From assembly GCA_040754075.1 (NCBI GenBank), contig JBFMDH010000010.1, forward strand, positions 97,830-161,829: a DNA stretch of 64,000 bases, in the 5' to 3' direction. Under the pieces are notes generated by a model that saw nothing but the letters and a program-made list of their open reading frames with translations, made no database searches and was not told where the DNA came from. Shown piece by piece: positions 26,387-37,065 of this stretch. Origin of the DNA: Acidobacteriota bacterium. GTDB taxonomy: Bacteria; Acidobacteriota; Blastocatellia; UBA7656. The position numbers and the translations under genes were made by a program. The number at the start of each line of letters is the position of its first letter. Position 1 is the first letter of the stretch.

Positions 26387-28846
26387 CTATTCGTTCCTGA
26401 GCGCAATCATCGGATTGACCTTGATGGCGCGACGCGCGGGCACCAAACAGGCTACCAGAGCCACTCCTGTCAATATCAGAGTCACCGCAAAATAAACTAT
26501 CGGGTCGGTTACCTTCACCTCGAAAACCAGAGCGGTCATCAGTCGGGTTAAAGCCAAAGCCCCCATCAAACCGAACGCGACGCCGCTCAAGGTAATGAAT
26601 AACCCATCGCGGAAAATCAGCTTCATCACATCCGAAGGTTTTGCGCCGAGCGCCTGTCGAATGCCGATTTCCTGGGCGCGTTGGGCGACCGCAGAAGCCA
26701 TCACCCCATAAATACCGATGCCGGCAAGCGCCAATGCCAGACTTGCAAAAAATCCAAGCAAAATCATTTGAAAACGTTTTCGCGAAATCGATTCATCAAC
26801 CAGTTGCGCCAGCGGTTTGATGGAATCAACCGGAATATCTTTATCCCCTTTCCAAATCGCTTCCCGGATTAACGGAACCAGCGTTTGCCAATTACTATCC
26901 GCGTTGATGACAAAAGACATGCCAAGTTGTGGTCGCTGCATAAACGGATAATACACATGCGGTCTGGCGGGTTCGGTAATAGTGGAATGTTTCACATCAC
27001 CGACAACCCCGACGATGGTCAGATAAGGGCGATTGGAATTGGCGCTTCCCATTTTCAGCCGTTTGCCGAGCACTTCTTCATCCGCGAGATAGCGGCGCGC
27101 GAAACCTTCGCTCACAATCACCACGCCTGGTGAACCGGCGCGGTCAAATTCATTGAAATCCCGACCTTGCACTAGCGGAATGCCAATCGTCGAAAAATAA
27201 CTGGGCGTCACCGCGCGCCGGTCAACCATGGTCGATTGGTCAGGGTTTTCAACGGGTTTTCCTTCGATATAAAAGCCACCCATATTTTCCGAACCGCTCA
27301 ACGGCAGGTTCGAGGCAGCGGCGACGGCTTTCACGCCTTGAACTTCTTTTACACTTTCGAGGATTTGTTGATTGATCGCCAGACGCGCTTCATCGGTTGT
27401 GTATTTTTTTGCGGAGATTGCCGGGTTGAAGGTGATGACCTGGGATGCATTGAATCCGGTGTTCACATTTAAGAGCTTCGCAAAACTTTTAAGCATCAAC
27501 CCCGCGCCGATTAGCAGAATCATCGAAAGAGCAATTTCCGAAATCACAATCAGTTTGCGCAGACGACGATGGCGGAGATTTCCGCCTGCCGATTTGGATT
27601 CTGCTTTCAACGCCTCATTCAATTTAATGTCCGAAGATTGAAATGCCGGAACCAATCCGAAAATGATGCCGGTCAGCAATGAAATGGTCAGCGTGAAAAT
27701 TAACACGCGGCTATCTGTCTGGACATTTTCAATCAATGGGATATTTTGCGGCGCGAGTTTAATCAACAACTCGATTACCCACGGCGCCAGTAAACCGCCG
27801 CAAAGCCCGCCTATGGCTGATAGCAATAAACTCTCAGTTAATAACTGACGAATAACCCGCAAGCGGTTTGCGCCCAAAGCCAGACGAATTGCAATCTCTT
27901 TACGACGGGCAGCGGCACGAACAAAAAGTAAATTCGCGACATTGGCGCAGGCAATCAGTAACACAAACGCCACCGAACCCATCAGCACAAATAATGCCAG
28001 ACGAATATCACTGACCGCCTGTTCGCGAATCGGCACAATCCGAACGCCGAAACCCGCATTGTTATTGGGGTATTTTTCTTCGAGGCTTTTTGCAATGGCA
28101 CTGAGATCGGCTTGCGCCTGCTCAAGCGCAACGCCGTCTTTCAGTCGTCCGATGACGGTGTTGAAATGATTTGCGCGATCCGCTTTCTGTTCAGGCGTTA
28201 ATTGAATCGGAATCCAGATGTCGGTTTGATGATAGATGCCTGCGAGCTTGGGCATCTCGTTTTGACGCGGAAAATTGAACCCCGAAGGCATAACGGCAAC
28301 AATAGTGTAGCTTTCCTGGTCGATAAGGATTTTTTCACCGATGATCGATTCATCGCCGCCAAAGCGCGATTGCCACAGGTTATCGCTGATGACCGCGATT
28401 TTTTCCTTTAAGTTCTGTTCATCGACGCTTGCAAAGGCTGCGCCCAATCGCGGTTTAACTTTGAGGAGTTCAAAAAAATTCGTGGTGACGGTTGCTGCGC
28501 CAGCTCGCTGCGGGTCTCCGCTTCCGGTTAAATTCACCGACGACGAACCCATCAGCGAAATGGTTTCAAGCGTCTGGTTCTGCGCTTGCCAATCCACATA
28601 ATCGGCGACGGTCGGGGGAATTTGATTGGCAAAAAATTCGATTTTGGGATTGGTTTGCCAAATCAGCGTCAACCGGTCGCCATCAATGTAGGGCAAGGGT
28701 TTCAACAATACCGTATTGACGACACTGAAAATCGCCGTGTTCGCGCCAATGCCTAAGCTGAGTGTCAATACTGCAAGCAAAGTGAAGCCCGGCTTTTTTA
28801 ATAACATTCGCGCGCCGTAGCGCAAATCCTGCCAGATGGTTTGCAT
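26387..28846 (-). CDS. ADOP-type duplicated ABC permease (copy a)
   Basis: This 819-residue permease has the ADOP plan: a MacB-like periplasmic core and FtsX unit, each present twice. Helix 1 is about 18-43 ([14 protein letters not shown]). The first periplasmic domain runs to about 280 and the first FtsX unit spans about 283-405 ([16 protein letters not shown]). A fifth helix near 430-452 precedes the second periplasmic domain, and the last FtsX unit is about 692-812 ([25 protein letters not shown]). ADOPs are MacB-family inner-membrane proteins with no fused or adjacent ATPase; their cargo is unknown. The C-terminus is ALRNE where most copies here end ALRYE. GGAGG lies 5 bases before the ATG. 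It is separated by 260 bases from copy b, so it may have its own promoter. Confidence 0.93.
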   Translation of the reverse strand: MQTIWQDLRYGARMLLKKPGFTLLAVLTLSLGIGANTAIFSVVNTVLLKPLPYIDGDRLTLIWQTNPKIEFFANQIPPTVADYVDWQAQNQTLETISLMGSSSVNLTGSGDPQRAGAATVTTNFFELLKVKPRLGAAFASVDEQNLKEKIAVISDNLWQSRFGGDESIIGEKILIDQESYTIVAVMPSGFNFPRQNEMPKLAGIYHQTDIWIPIQLTPEQKADRANHFNTVIGRLKDGVALEQAQADLSAIAKSLEEKYPNNNAGFGVRIVPIREQAVSDIRLALFVLMGSVAFVLLIACANVANLLFVRAAARRKEIAIRLALGANRLRVIRQLLTESLLLSAIGGLCGGLLAPWVIELLIKLAPQNIPLIENVQTDSRVLIFTLTISLLTGIIFGLVPAFQSSDIKLNEALKAESKSAGGNLRHRRLRKLIVISEIALSMILLIGAGLMLKSFAKLLNVNTGFNASQVITFNPAISAKKYTTDEARLAINQQILESVKEVQGVKAVAAASNLPLSGSENMGGFYIEGKPVENPDQSTMVDRRAVTPSYFSTIGIPLVQGRDFNEFDRAGSPGVVIVSEGFARRYLADEEVLGKRLKMGSANSNRPYLTIVGVVGDVKHSTITEPARPHVYYPFMQRPQLGMSFVINADSNWQTLVPLIREAIWKGDKDIPVDSIKPLAQLVDESISRKRFQMILLGFFASLALALAGIGIYGVMASAVAQRAQEIGIRQALGAKPSDVMKLIFRDGLFITLSGVAFGLMGALALTRLMTALVFEVKVTDPIVYFAVTLILTGVALVACLVPARRAIKVNPMIALRNE

Positions 28847-28904
28847 GAATCCTCCGTTATCAAATTAAACCAATCATAGCCTATGCGAATCGTTACCACC
28901 TAAG

Positions 28905-28929
28905 CGGTTCAAATAGTCTATGTGAACCG
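28905..28929. promoter_or_regulatory. Inverted repeat CGGTTCA-N11-TGAACCG upstream of ADOP copy a
   Basis: Perfect 7-bp arms lie about 60 bases upstream of the copy a start codon. It differs from the TGGGA-N8-TCCCA sites. It could be an operator, but no promoter elements or regulator can be assigned. Confidence 0.3.
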
Positions 28930-29106
28930 TGCCTGAAGATTGCCTGGTTGAGGAAAGGTGATTTGAATCCGGTAATCGTTGATTGCGGGAAGTGAATATA
29001 CAAAGTAGCTTGCAGAGTTTTGGAGCTAAATGCTCACCCAGCCGATTTCTGCAAATTATTCAAATCCCGCAATCAAAATGGAAAACCGGTTCGACGAATT
29101 GCGGTT

Positions 29107-31542
29107 CTAGTCGTACCTCAAGGCAACCATCGGATCGGTTTTTGCCGCCCGCCTGGCAGGCACCAAACAGGCTACCAGAGCCACTCCTGTCAATATCAGC
29201 GGTACGATAATAAAGGTGACAAAATCGGTTGAACTGACCTCGAACAACAATTTCGTCATCAGTCTGGTTAAGCCATACGCCGAAACCAGACCGATCAATG
29301 TCCCTAAAAGTGCGAGGCTCAACCCTTCTTTGATAATCATCCGCAAGACATCACGGGTTTGCGCGCCCAGCGCCATGCGAATGCCGATTTCGTGGGTGCG
29401 TTGTGTCACCGCATAACTCATCACCCCATAAATCCCAACGCAAGCCAATACCAGCGCAAGCATTGAAAATATCGAAAGCAACAACATATTGAAGCGCGCG
29501 CTCACCAAGGTGTTGCCGACAATGCTTTCCATGGTGCGCACATCGGCGACCGGCTGATCAGCATCGAGTTCACCAATCACGGCACGCGCCGCACCCGCCA
29601 GATTCAAAGGGTCATTCTGGGTGCGGATAACAAAATTCATCGATGAATAGGTCAGTTCGGGATGCGGCCAATAAACCATCGGTTCGCTCTCACTGTTGAG
29701 GTTCATGTAACGAACATCGCCAACGACTCCGATGATTTCGGTCGGCAAATTTTCGTTTTTCATGGCAATCGTGATGCGTTTGCCGAGTGGGTTTTCACCA
29801 GGGAAATAGGTCTCAGCCAGCTTTTCATTAATGATCACCACGTGGCGCACTTGGGTGTTTTCCTGTTCATTAAAAAAGCGACCGCTTCTTAAAGGAATGC
29901 GCATGGTGTCAAAATAATTTTTATCGGTGACGCAAACCTTGGTGATCGGTTCTTGACCGACCACAGCTTTCGGTTGCCCCTCAATTTCAAACTTGGTGCC
30001 TGCTGGCGGTTGAACAAACGGTAAAGCATTGATAGCTCCGGCAGATTGCACGCCGGGCAGATTTCTCAAACGCTCAAGCGCCTGATTGAAAAACCCTGTG
30101 CGTTGATTATCCTGCGGATATTTACTGGCAGGTAACATTACGCGCATGGTGAGAAGGTTAGCGGTCTGAAATCCGGGGTCAACGGTTTGCAGACGACCTA
30201 AACTTTTCATCAACAACCCGGCTCCGATTAATAACACCAATGCCAGCGCCATCTCAGCGACGACGAAGGCGCTTCGCAAGCGATGCGTCCGCGAAGTTCC
30301 ACCAATATTTTTGCCGCCTTCTTTAAGGGTTTCCTGAAAATTATCGCGTGATGATTCATAAGCCGGAATCAGTCCGAAAATCAATCCGGTCAATAACGAA
30401 ATCACCAGCGAAAATCCGAGCGTCCAGACATCAAGTTTGACATTTTGAACGCTAAGCAGATTGGGCGGAGCCAGGGCAATCAGTGAATCTTTACTCCAGA
30501 TGGCTAACCACAGACCGAGTATTCCACCAATCAGCGATAGCACCAGACTTTCGGTGAGTAATTGTCTGGTGATCTGCCAGCGACTCGCGCCGAGAGCTTT
30601 GCGAATGGCAATTTCTTTTTGACGAGTTGAAGCGCGCGCGAGCAGCAGATTGGCGACATTGGCGCAAGCAATTAACAACACAAAAAAAACTGCGCCCGCC
30701 AAGATCAACAAAGCCGGACGAATTTCTCCTGACAACTGTTTCCTGAGCGGCACTACATTGATGCCCCAATTGGCATTGAAATCGTTATATTGCGCTTCTA
30801 ATCCTTGGGCAATCGCAGTCATTTCCGATTGCGCCTGTTCGATTGAGACATCCGGTTTCAAGCGCGCCACCGATGAGAGGTATCGCCCACGGCGAACCCG
30901 CGCTTGTTCAGGCAGCACATAAGGCAGAAACAGTTCCGCAGGTTTTCCGGTAATCGACCCCGATTTAATGAACCATTGGAAATTTTCCGGCAACACCCCG
31001 ATGACCTGACAATCGCGTTGATTCAAACTAATTGTTTGCCCGACAATATTTGCATCGCCGCCAAATCGTCTCTGCCATAAACCGTGTGTGAGAATAGCGA
31101 CTGCGGGTTGTCCGTCTGTTCCATCATCCAATGAAAAGACCCGACCACGCTCGGCATTTACGCCAAGCAGGGAAAAGAAGTTCGGCGAGGCATACTGAGC
31201 GATGATTTCTTCCGGGTCGCCACCCCCGACTAAATTGACCGGCTGGTCAATGAAAACCGCCATATCTTCAAAAACTCTGTTTTGTTCTTTCCAGTCGAGG
31301 TAGTTCGCAGGTGAAACCACATTCTGGTCGCGCCCGCGTTTAAAATTATGCTCCCAGACTATCGCCAGTTGATCGGCATTTTTATAAGGCAGTGCTTGAA
31401 TCAATACGGCATTGACGACGCTGAAAATCGCCGTGTTTGCGCCAATCCCCAGCGCCAAAGCAATGGTCGCCACCAGCGTGAACAGCGGATTTTTCAAAAG
31501 TACGCGAAGCGCAAATCGTACATCTTGCCGGAAAGATTGCAT
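29107..31542 (-). CDS. ADOP-type duplicated ABC permease (copy b)
   Basis: The product is 811 residues: N-terminal helix about 18-43, first FtsX unit about 275-400 ([36 protein letters not shown]) and second about 685-805. Its final residues are ALRYD. The start codon lies 13 bases after the stop of copy c, and its AGGAG overlaps that stop region, so translation is probably coupled. Its 3' end shares an 88-base stretch with copy c that differs at a single base, pointing to recent gene conversion or duplication between neighbours. It is the last gene of the run b-c-d read from the promoter at 36.87 kb. Confidence 0.93.
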   Translation of the reverse strand: MQSFRQDVRFALRVLLKNPLFTLVATIALALGIGANTAIFSVVNAVLIQALPYKNADQLAIVWEHNFKRGRDQNVVSPANYLDWKEQNRVFEDMAVFIDQPVNLVGGGDPEEIIAQYASPNFFSLLGVNAERGRVFSLDDGTDGQPAVAILTHGLWQRRFGGDANIVGQTISLNQRDCQVIGVLPENFQWFIKSGSITGKPAELFLPYVLPEQARVRRGRYLSSVARLKPDVSIEQAQSEMTAIAQGLEAQYNDFNANWGINVVPLRKQLSGEIRPALLILAGAVFFVLLIACANVANLLLARASTRQKEIAIRKALGASRWQITRQLLTESLVLSLIGGILGLWLAIWSKDSLIALAPPNLLSVQNVKLDVWTLGFSLVISLLTGLIFGLIPAYESSRDNFQETLKEGGKNIGGTSRTHRLRSAFVVAEMALALVLLIGAGLLMKSLGRLQTVDPGFQTANLLTMRVMLPASKYPQDNQRTGFFNQALERLRNLPGVQSAGAINALPFVQPPAGTKFEIEGQPKAVVGQEPITKVCVTDKNYFDTMRIPLRSGRFFNEQENTQVRHVVIINEKLAETYFPGENPLGKRITIAMKNENLPTEIIGVVGDVRYMNLNSESEPMVYWPHPELTYSSMNFVIRTQNDPLNLAGAARAVIGELDADQPVADVRTMESIVGNTLVSARFNMLLLSIFSMLALVLACVGIYGVMSYAVTQRTHEIGIRMALGAQTRDVLRMIIKEGLSLALLGTLIGLVSAYGLTRLMTKLLFEVSSTDFVTFIIVPLILTGVALVACLVPARRAAKTDPMVALRYD
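29112..29199 (-). repeat. 88-bp block near-identical to 31561-31648
   Basis: The 3'-terminal coding segments of ADOP copies b and c match at 87 of 88 positions, including third codon positions, while the rest of the two genes is clearly diverged. This is a signature of local gene conversion. Confidence 0.85.
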
Positions 31543-31555
31543 GAAATTTCTCCTT

Positions 31556-34012
31556 TTACTCGTACCTCAAGGCAACCATCGGGTCGGTTTTTGCCGCCCG
31601 CCTGGCAGGCACCAAACAGGCTACCAGAGCCACTCCTGTCAATATCAGGCTGGTAAACAAGAAAGTTAAAAAATCTGTCGAGCGAACCCCGTAAAGCATC
31701 CTGGCTAGCAGTTCGGTCAAATAATAGGCGCTCACGATGCCGATGCCTAAACCGATTGCCGTGAGCATCAACCCTTGTCGCAAAACCATTCTCAGAATAT
31801 TGCCGGTCTGCGCGCCAAGCGCCATGCGCACACCGATTTCCTGGGTGCGTTGCGCCACCGAATAAGCAATCACGCTGTAAAGACCGATGCTGGTCAATGT
31901 CAAAGCCAATAGTCCGAACATTCCCAACAGCATGGCATTGAAGCGGGGTTGGGCAATTGCCACGCCGAGATATTGTTCAAGCGTTTTCACACGCGAAAGC
32001 GGAATATCTTTATCAATGGCATTGACTTCGGCTTGTAATAATTTTGCCATCGCGCCCGGCTCGCCCGATGTGCGAATAGCCAATCCCATAAAATTGAACT
32101 GGCACTGCGTGTGCGGCAGGTAGATTTCCGGGTCCGGTTCGCGTCCGAGGATTTGGCTGTGCCGGACATCTTTGACGACGCCGATGATTTCCCGCCAAGG
32201 CTCTTCTTTTTCGCTGACCGAAACACCGGGTTTCACACGTTTACCGATGGGGTTATCATCGGGGAAATAATTTTTAACGAAGGTTTCATTGACGATTACC
32301 ACTTTGAGCGATTTATCGGTGTCGTGTTCATTGAAATCGCGTCCGCTCACCTGTGCGATTTTCAAGGTGTCGAAATAGCCGAGGGTGATGACGCGAAAAT
32401 GGGAACGCGGCGTCTCGCCTTGCGGATATTCCCGCCCTTCAAATTCAACACTGGTGCGGTAGCCATTGCCGCTGAGCGGCATCGGCGTAATCGCGCTTGC
32501 TTTTACCACTCCCGGCAGCGAATTCAACCGTTCGGTCAACTGCTGATAAAACGCGGCTGCCTGTTCGGGTTTGGGATAACGGGTTACAGGCAAATCGATT
32601 TCCGCAGATAAAACATTGTGCGTATCAATGCCGAGATTCACATCCTGGAGTTTGCGAAAGGTTTGCAGCAATAACCCTGCGCTAATCAATAACACAACCG
32701 CGATGGCAACTTCGGCAATCACCAATACGTTTCGCAAACGCGAACGATGACGCGATGCGCCGGTGCCGCGGGTGTTCTCTTTCATGGCTTCGGTTAATTC
32801 AACTTTGGTCGCCTGCCATGCGGGAACCAATCCGAATAAAATGCCGGTGGTAAGCGATACGACAAAAGTAAACGCCAGCACCCGCCAATCGATATTGATT
32901 TCCGCAAGACGCGGCACATCTTCGGGAATCAATCCAACCAGCGCCTCCGTGCCCCACCACGCGAGCAACAGACCCAGCACCCCACCGGCAACCGCCAGCA
33001 ATAAACTTTCAGTGAGCAACTGGCGAATGATTTGCCAGCGACTCGCGCCCAGCGCCACACGAACGGCAATCTCTTTATGACGCACCGTAGCGCGGGCGAG
33101 TAACAAATTGGCGACATTGGCGCAGCCAATCAGCAACACACAACCAACCGCGCCTAAAATAATCAGCAAAGCTTCGCGATAATCGATAACCAGCACTTCT
33201 TGAAAAGGAGAAATTTTAATGCCGCGATAGGTGTTCTCTTCCGGGTACTGTTTTTCGAGAGTGCTGGCAATCTGACTCATTTCAGCCTGCGCCTGTTCAA
33301 TCGAAACGCCGGGCTTGAGACGCGCAATCCCCTCGAAAAAATGCGCCCCGCGTTGTTCAGTCATTGGCGCGTCGTCGTCCTCGGTTTTCATACCATCAAC
33401 GGCGAGTGTGACCCAGAGGTCAACCGGGTCGGCTTTGATGGGAAATTGAAACCCTGCGGGCATCACACCGACCACTTGAAAGAGCCGGTCATTGAGTTTG
33501 ATGGAACGTGAAAGAATATTCGGATCGCCGCCGAATTGTTTTTGCCACAGGCGATGACTGATGACGACCGCAAGCCTGCCGTTGGGATTTTCTTCGTCTT
33601 CGGTAAACCAGCGACCGAGTTGCGGATTGGCTTTCAAAACCGCAAACAGGTTGGCTGAAACTGTAGCCGAAGGAATATCGACAGGCGTCTCCAGACCGGT
33701 GAGCGCCATGCTGTTGCGATAGTAGGAGGCGAAATTTTCAAAGCAGGTGTTTTGCTTTCGCCAATCGAAATAGTTGGGATAGGAAAGCGCCCCACGAATT
33801 TCAACCTTGCGCGTATCGGTTTCGGCAACCGCCACCAGTTGCTCGGGTTCGTTATAGGGCAACGGTCTAAGCAACACAGCATTGACGACACTGAAGATGG
33901 CGGTGTTAGCGCCAATCCCCAAAGCCAGCGTAATCACCGCCACCAGGGTGAACATCGGGCTTTTAATTAACTGGCGAAATCCGTAACGAACATCCTGTAC
34001 AAAATTTCTCAT
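31556..34012 (-). CDS. ADOP-type duplicated ABC permease (copy c)
   Basis: This is an 818-residue protein, with the first FtsX unit about 275-400 ([28 protein letters not shown]) and the second ending [16 protein letters not shown] and ALRYE. The periplasmic segment near 190-215 holds an acidic patch (TEDDDAP) absent from copies b and d. AGGAG stands 6 bases before the ATG, and the gap to copy d is only 15 bases. Downstream, its stop overlaps the ribosome binding site of copy b. It is the middle gene of a three-permease unit. Confidence 0.93.
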   Translation of the reverse strand: MRNFVQDVRYGFRQLIKSPMFTLVAVITLALGIGANTAIFSVVNAVLLRPLPYNEPEQLVAVAETDTRKVEIRGALSYPNYFDWRKQNTCFENFASYYRNSMALTGLETPVDIPSATVSANLFAVLKANPQLGRWFTEDEENPNGRLAVVISHRLWQKQFGGDPNILSRSIKLNDRLFQVVGVMPAGFQFPIKADPVDLWVTLAVDGMKTEDDDAPMTEQRGAHFFEGIARLKPGVSIEQAQAEMSQIASTLEKQYPEENTYRGIKISPFQEVLVIDYREALLIILGAVGCVLLIGCANVANLLLARATVRHKEIAVRVALGASRWQIIRQLLTESLLLAVAGGVLGLLLAWWGTEALVGLIPEDVPRLAEINIDWRVLAFTFVVSLTTGILFGLVPAWQATKVELTEAMKENTRGTGASRHRSRLRNVLVIAEVAIAVVLLISAGLLLQTFRKLQDVNLGIDTHNVLSAEIDLPVTRYPKPEQAAAFYQQLTERLNSLPGVVKASAITPMPLSGNGYRTSVEFEGREYPQGETPRSHFRVITLGYFDTLKIAQVSGRDFNEHDTDKSLKVVIVNETFVKNYFPDDNPIGKRVKPGVSVSEKEEPWREIIGVVKDVRHSQILGREPDPEIYLPHTQCQFNFMGLAIRTSGEPGAMAKLLQAEVNAIDKDIPLSRVKTLEQYLGVAIAQPRFNAMLLGMFGLLALTLTSIGLYSVIAYSVAQRTQEIGVRMALGAQTGNILRMVLRQGLMLTAIGLGIGIVSAYYLTELLARMLYGVRSTDFLTFLFTSLILTGVALVACLVPARRAAKTDPMVALRYE
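31561..31648 (-). repeat. 88-bp block near-identical to 29112-29199
   Basis: This is the partner of the copy b block: one G/A difference in 88 bases at the extreme 3' end of the coding region. Confidence 0.85.
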
Positions 34013-34027
34013 AATACTCCTGGTTGT

Positions 34028-36496
34028 TTATTCATATCTGAGGGCAATCATCGGATCGACTTTCGTCGCCCGTCTGGCTGGCACGAAACAGGCTACCAGA
34101 GCCACTCCTGCCAAAATCACCGATACCGCAGCAAAGGTCGTGAGATCGGTTGGCTTGACGCCGAAAAGCATCCCTTCCATAAACCGCGTAACCGCAAAAG
34201 CTCCTGCGAGTCCGATACTCAAACCGATGACCGCCATCTTCATGCCTTCGCCAATCACCATCTTCATGACATCGGAAATCTGCGCGCCGAGCGCCATGCG
34301 GATGCCGATTTCATTGGTGCGTTGGCTGACGGCGTAACTCATTACTCCGTAAATACCAATCAGCGCGAGAATCAATGCCACGCCTGCAAAAATGCCTAAT
34401 AATGTGAGGTTCAATCTTTCGGTTGAGATGGATTCGGATTTGATTTCATCCATTGTGCGAATTTCATAAATCGGTTGGTCGTGGTCAACCGCAAGAATCT
34501 GCTGGCGCGCAGCGGCAACCATTTTAACGGGGTCGCCTGAACTTTTCACCACAACCGTCATGCCGCTTTGCGGGGTTTGCAGGAACGGAAAATACCCTTG
34601 CACGCGATTGGAATCGGTATTGAGTCCGTCCATCTTCACGCGACCGACAACGCCCACGACGGTTGCCACGGGATTTTTCGGATCGGTGCCACCCATCCGA
34701 ATATGTTTGCCAATCGGGTCTTCATCGGGAAAGTAACGACGGGCAAATTCTTCATCAATGATAATCGCGTTCAATCCCATATAGCTTGCCATATCCGGGC
34801 TGAGTCCACGCAGCTTCTCTTCGGTCAAATGCGCGCGATTGTCCTGTTCGGTGAAATAGCGTCCGCGAATTAACGGAATATTCATGGCTTTAAAATAATC
34901 GGGACTCACCAGACAGGCTTCCAGAAGCGGCGTTTGACCGGGCGCGGGAGGCGGTTGACCATCAATGGTGAACGAAGTCTGCCAGCCGTTATTGCCAAGC
35001 GGCAGACCCGATGCCAAGCCGACATGCTCTACCCCCGCTGTACTTTGCAGATTTTGAATGACCTGTTGGAAAAAGTTTATGCGTTGTTGATCAGTCTGAT
35101 ATTTCTTTTGCGGCAGAGAGACGCTGAAGCTTAACAGGTTATCGTAAGAGAACCCGGGATTGACCTGTTGCAATTGATAAAAACTGCGAATCAGTAAACC
35201 CGCGCCGACGAGCAGGATTAAGGTCATCGCCATTTCACCGATTACCAGTCCGCTTCGCAGCCAGTGATGTCTGCCGGTATTGCCGCGCCCCGTCTCTTTC
35301 AACGTGCCATGCACATCAAGACGGCTGGCTTGCAATGCCGGAATGATGCCAAACAATAACCCGGTCAACACCGCAATCAGCAAGGTAAAACCGAGCACGC
35401 GAAGATCGAGATCGACTTCACGCGAACGCGGAATGCCATTCGGGCTGATGGCGAGAATTAAAGCGACGCCCCAATTTGCCAACAACAAACCCAGTCCGCC
35501 ACCGACGAGCGCGAGCACCACGCTTTCGGTGAGCATCTGGCGAATAATGCGCCAACGACTCGCGCCCAGCGCCACGCGAACCGCCATCTCTTTTTGTCTG
35601 GTGGTGGCGCGCGCCAGTAAAAGATTGGCAACATTGGCGCAGGCAATCAATAAAACCATGCCGACCGCGCTTAATAGAATCCACAGCGCCGGACGAATGT
35701 CCTGCACATAATTTTCAAGCAACGGAACGATGCGAACGCGATTACCTTGATTGGAATCCGGGTATTGCTTTTCGAGATTTTCCGCGATGCTGTCCATATC
35801 GGCGCGCGCCTGTTCGATGGTTACACCGGGATTTAACCGCCCCACGCCATAAAGCCCCGGATGATTGCCGCGCTGTTTCCAGCTTTCCTGAGCCGAAAGC
35901 GGTCCCACCGGCACCCACATATCGACGCGGCTGGGAAAGAGAAAGCCTTCGGGCATAATGCCGATGACCGTATAGCTGCGATTATTCAAAGTGATGTCTT
36001 GATTGAGAATTTTTTCGTCGCTGCCAAAACGTCGTTTCCATAAACCGTGACTTAACATCACGACTGATTGTGCGCCGGGCTGGTCTTCGTCGTTGGTAAA
36101 TACACGCCCGCGCCAGGCGTTGACTCTGAGAACCGAGAACAGGTCTGCCGAAACCTGTCCGGCTTGCAAGCGTTCAGGCTCGCCGATTCCTGTCAGGTTA
36201 TAACTGCCGCGATTGAACACCGCGAAATTTTCAAACACACGGTTTTGCGCTTTCCAATCGGTAAAGTTGGGATAAGAGATGGACATCCCATCCATTTGTT
36301 CGCTGCGTTCATTCACCATCACCAATCGATCAGATTCTTCGTAAGGCAACGGTCTAAGCAACACGGCATTGACGACACTGAAAATCGCCGTATTCGCGCC
36401 GATACCCAAAGTGAGCGCCAGCACCGCTACCAATGTAAAAAGCGGCTGCTTCATCAGCATCCGCATGCCATATCGTAAGTCCTGAAAGAATGTCAT
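34028..36496 (-). CDS. ADOP-type duplicated ABC permease (copy d)
   Basis: At 822 residues this is the longest copy. The extra length is in the second periplasmic domain, around the stretch EKLRGLSPDMASYMGLNA (about 560-580), an insertion not seen in the neighbours. First FtsX unit about 275-400, second about 695-818, ending ALRYE. GAGGAG is 7 bases before the ATG. It is the first permease behind the promoter at 36868-36883, with a leader of about 360 bases that contains one small candidate gene. Confidence 0.93.
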   Translation of the reverse strand: MTFFQDLRYGMRMLMKQPLFTLVAVLALTLGIGANTAIFSVVNAVLLRPLPYEESDRLVMVNERSEQMDGMSISYPNFTDWKAQNRVFENFAVFNRGSYNLTGIGEPERLQAGQVSADLFSVLRVNAWRGRVFTNDEDQPGAQSVVMLSHGLWKRRFGSDEKILNQDITLNNRSYTVIGIMPEGFLFPSRVDMWVPVGPLSAQESWKQRGNHPGLYGVGRLNPGVTIEQARADMDSIAENLEKQYPDSNQGNRVRIVPLLENYVQDIRPALWILLSAVGMVLLIACANVANLLLARATTRQKEMAVRVALGASRWRIIRQMLTESVVLALVGGGLGLLLANWGVALILAISPNGIPRSREVDLDLRVLGFTLLIAVLTGLLFGIIPALQASRLDVHGTLKETGRGNTGRHHWLRSGLVIGEMAMTLILLVGAGLLIRSFYQLQQVNPGFSYDNLLSFSVSLPQKKYQTDQQRINFFQQVIQNLQSTAGVEHVGLASGLPLGNNGWQTSFTIDGQPPPAPGQTPLLEACLVSPDYFKAMNIPLIRGRYFTEQDNRAHLTEEKLRGLSPDMASYMGLNAIIIDEEFARRYFPDEDPIGKHIRMGGTDPKNPVATVVGVVGRVKMDGLNTDSNRVQGYFPFLQTPQSGMTVVVKSSGDPVKMVAAARQQILAVDHDQPIYEIRTMDEIKSESISTERLNLTLLGIFAGVALILALIGIYGVMSYAVSQRTNEIGIRMALGAQISDVMKMVIGEGMKMAVIGLSIGLAGAFAVTRFMEGMLFGVKPTDLTTFAAVSVILAGVALVACFVPARRATKVDPMIALRYE

Positions 36497-36574
36497 AATT
36501 TTCTCCTCTGCAAATCAACCTGTGAATGGTTGCGTAACCTCAAAGAAGCCACACGGAATTACCGAAAATCACCT

Positions 36575-36817
36575 CTATCCATGCAGTTGCGCCGCTTTTT
36601 CTGCGAGCTTCAACACGGAAGCGTTACCCGTGGGGTTTAAAGCATCATCTTCGGTTGTCATCACCGTGCGGGCTTTTGCTTGATTAATCAGGCATGAAGC
36701 CATATCCGGCTTTTCATTACCGAAGCCTGCGGATTGCATTAACAATTCGCAAGCCAGAATTAACAAGAGTATGCAATGACTAAACATCTTCAAACCTTTC
36801 CACAAACAGGTTTCCAT
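36575..36817 (-). CDS. Possible small exported protein in the leader of ADOP copy d
   Basis: An 80-codon frame from the ATG at 36817 starts with Lys-containing residues followed by a hydrophobic run (CILLLILACELLM), as in a signal peptide, then a short polar tail ending AAQLHG. A second ATG at 36787 has AAAGG 7 bases upstream. The frame is open further, to 36865, but that codon lies upstream of the predicted transcription start and is unlikely to be used. No family is recognised. It could be a short secreted factor co-expressed with the permeases, or chance. Confidence 0.3.
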   Translation of the reverse strand: METCLWKGLKMFSHCILLLILACELLMQSAGFGNEKPDMASCLINQAKARTVMTTEDDALNPTGNASVLKLAEKAAQLHG

Positions 36818-36867
36818 ATCTTTCAGGCCGGGTGTCTCGCGCATTTGAGAAATCGCAGAAAGCATTA

Positions 36868-36883
36868 GTCAATTCCTATGCCA
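36868..36883 (-). promoter_or_regulatory. Sigma-54-like promoter before the ADOP d-c-b run
   Basis: The minus-strand sequence TGGCATAGGAATTGAC has -24 GG and -12 TTG with correct spacing. It matches the promoter at 25049-25064 at 15 of 16 positions, and similarity extends about 13 bases downstream. Predicted start of transcription is near 36857. Confidence 0.6.
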
Positions 36884-36965
36884 TCGGGAGAGTTCAAAAA
36901 AATGCTGAAATAATTGATGTTATTGATTGGTTAGCGGATGAGCCTTGAACGTCGTTGTGCGCTTT

Positions 36966-36983
36966 TGGGAATTAGTTATCCCA
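36966..36983. promoter_or_regulatory. Putative activator site, TGGGA-N8-TCCCA
   Basis: The 5-bp arms are perfect; on the right the flank continues CAT, as in the 25.1-kb site. The core begins 83 bp upstream of the -24 element at 36883, compared with 81 and 85 bp at the other two sites. Confidence 0.58.
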
Positions 36984-37000
36984 CATGTGCAATTCAATTC

Positions 37001-37037
37001 AACCCCGCAACCAAACGGCTTTGCTGGTTGCGGGGTT
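37001..37037 (-). terminator. Strong hairpin after the last gene of the six-ADOP run
   Basis: A 13-bp perfect stem (AACCCCGCAACCA / TGGTTGCGGGGTT) has an 11-base loop. It begins 29 bases beyond the stop of ADOP copy e. A five-T run follows on the plus strand, while on the minus strand the tail is TTGAATTGAATT, so termination may be bidirectional or imperfect. It separates the six-ADOP run from the next promoter element. Confidence 0.65.
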
Positions 37038-37065
37038 TTTGGAATTAAAAACCAAATGTTGAAAT

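Noticed and set aside
36818-36865. Longer start for the small leader frame at 36865
   Set aside because: This ATG lies upstream of the predicted transcription start and overlaps the -12 element.
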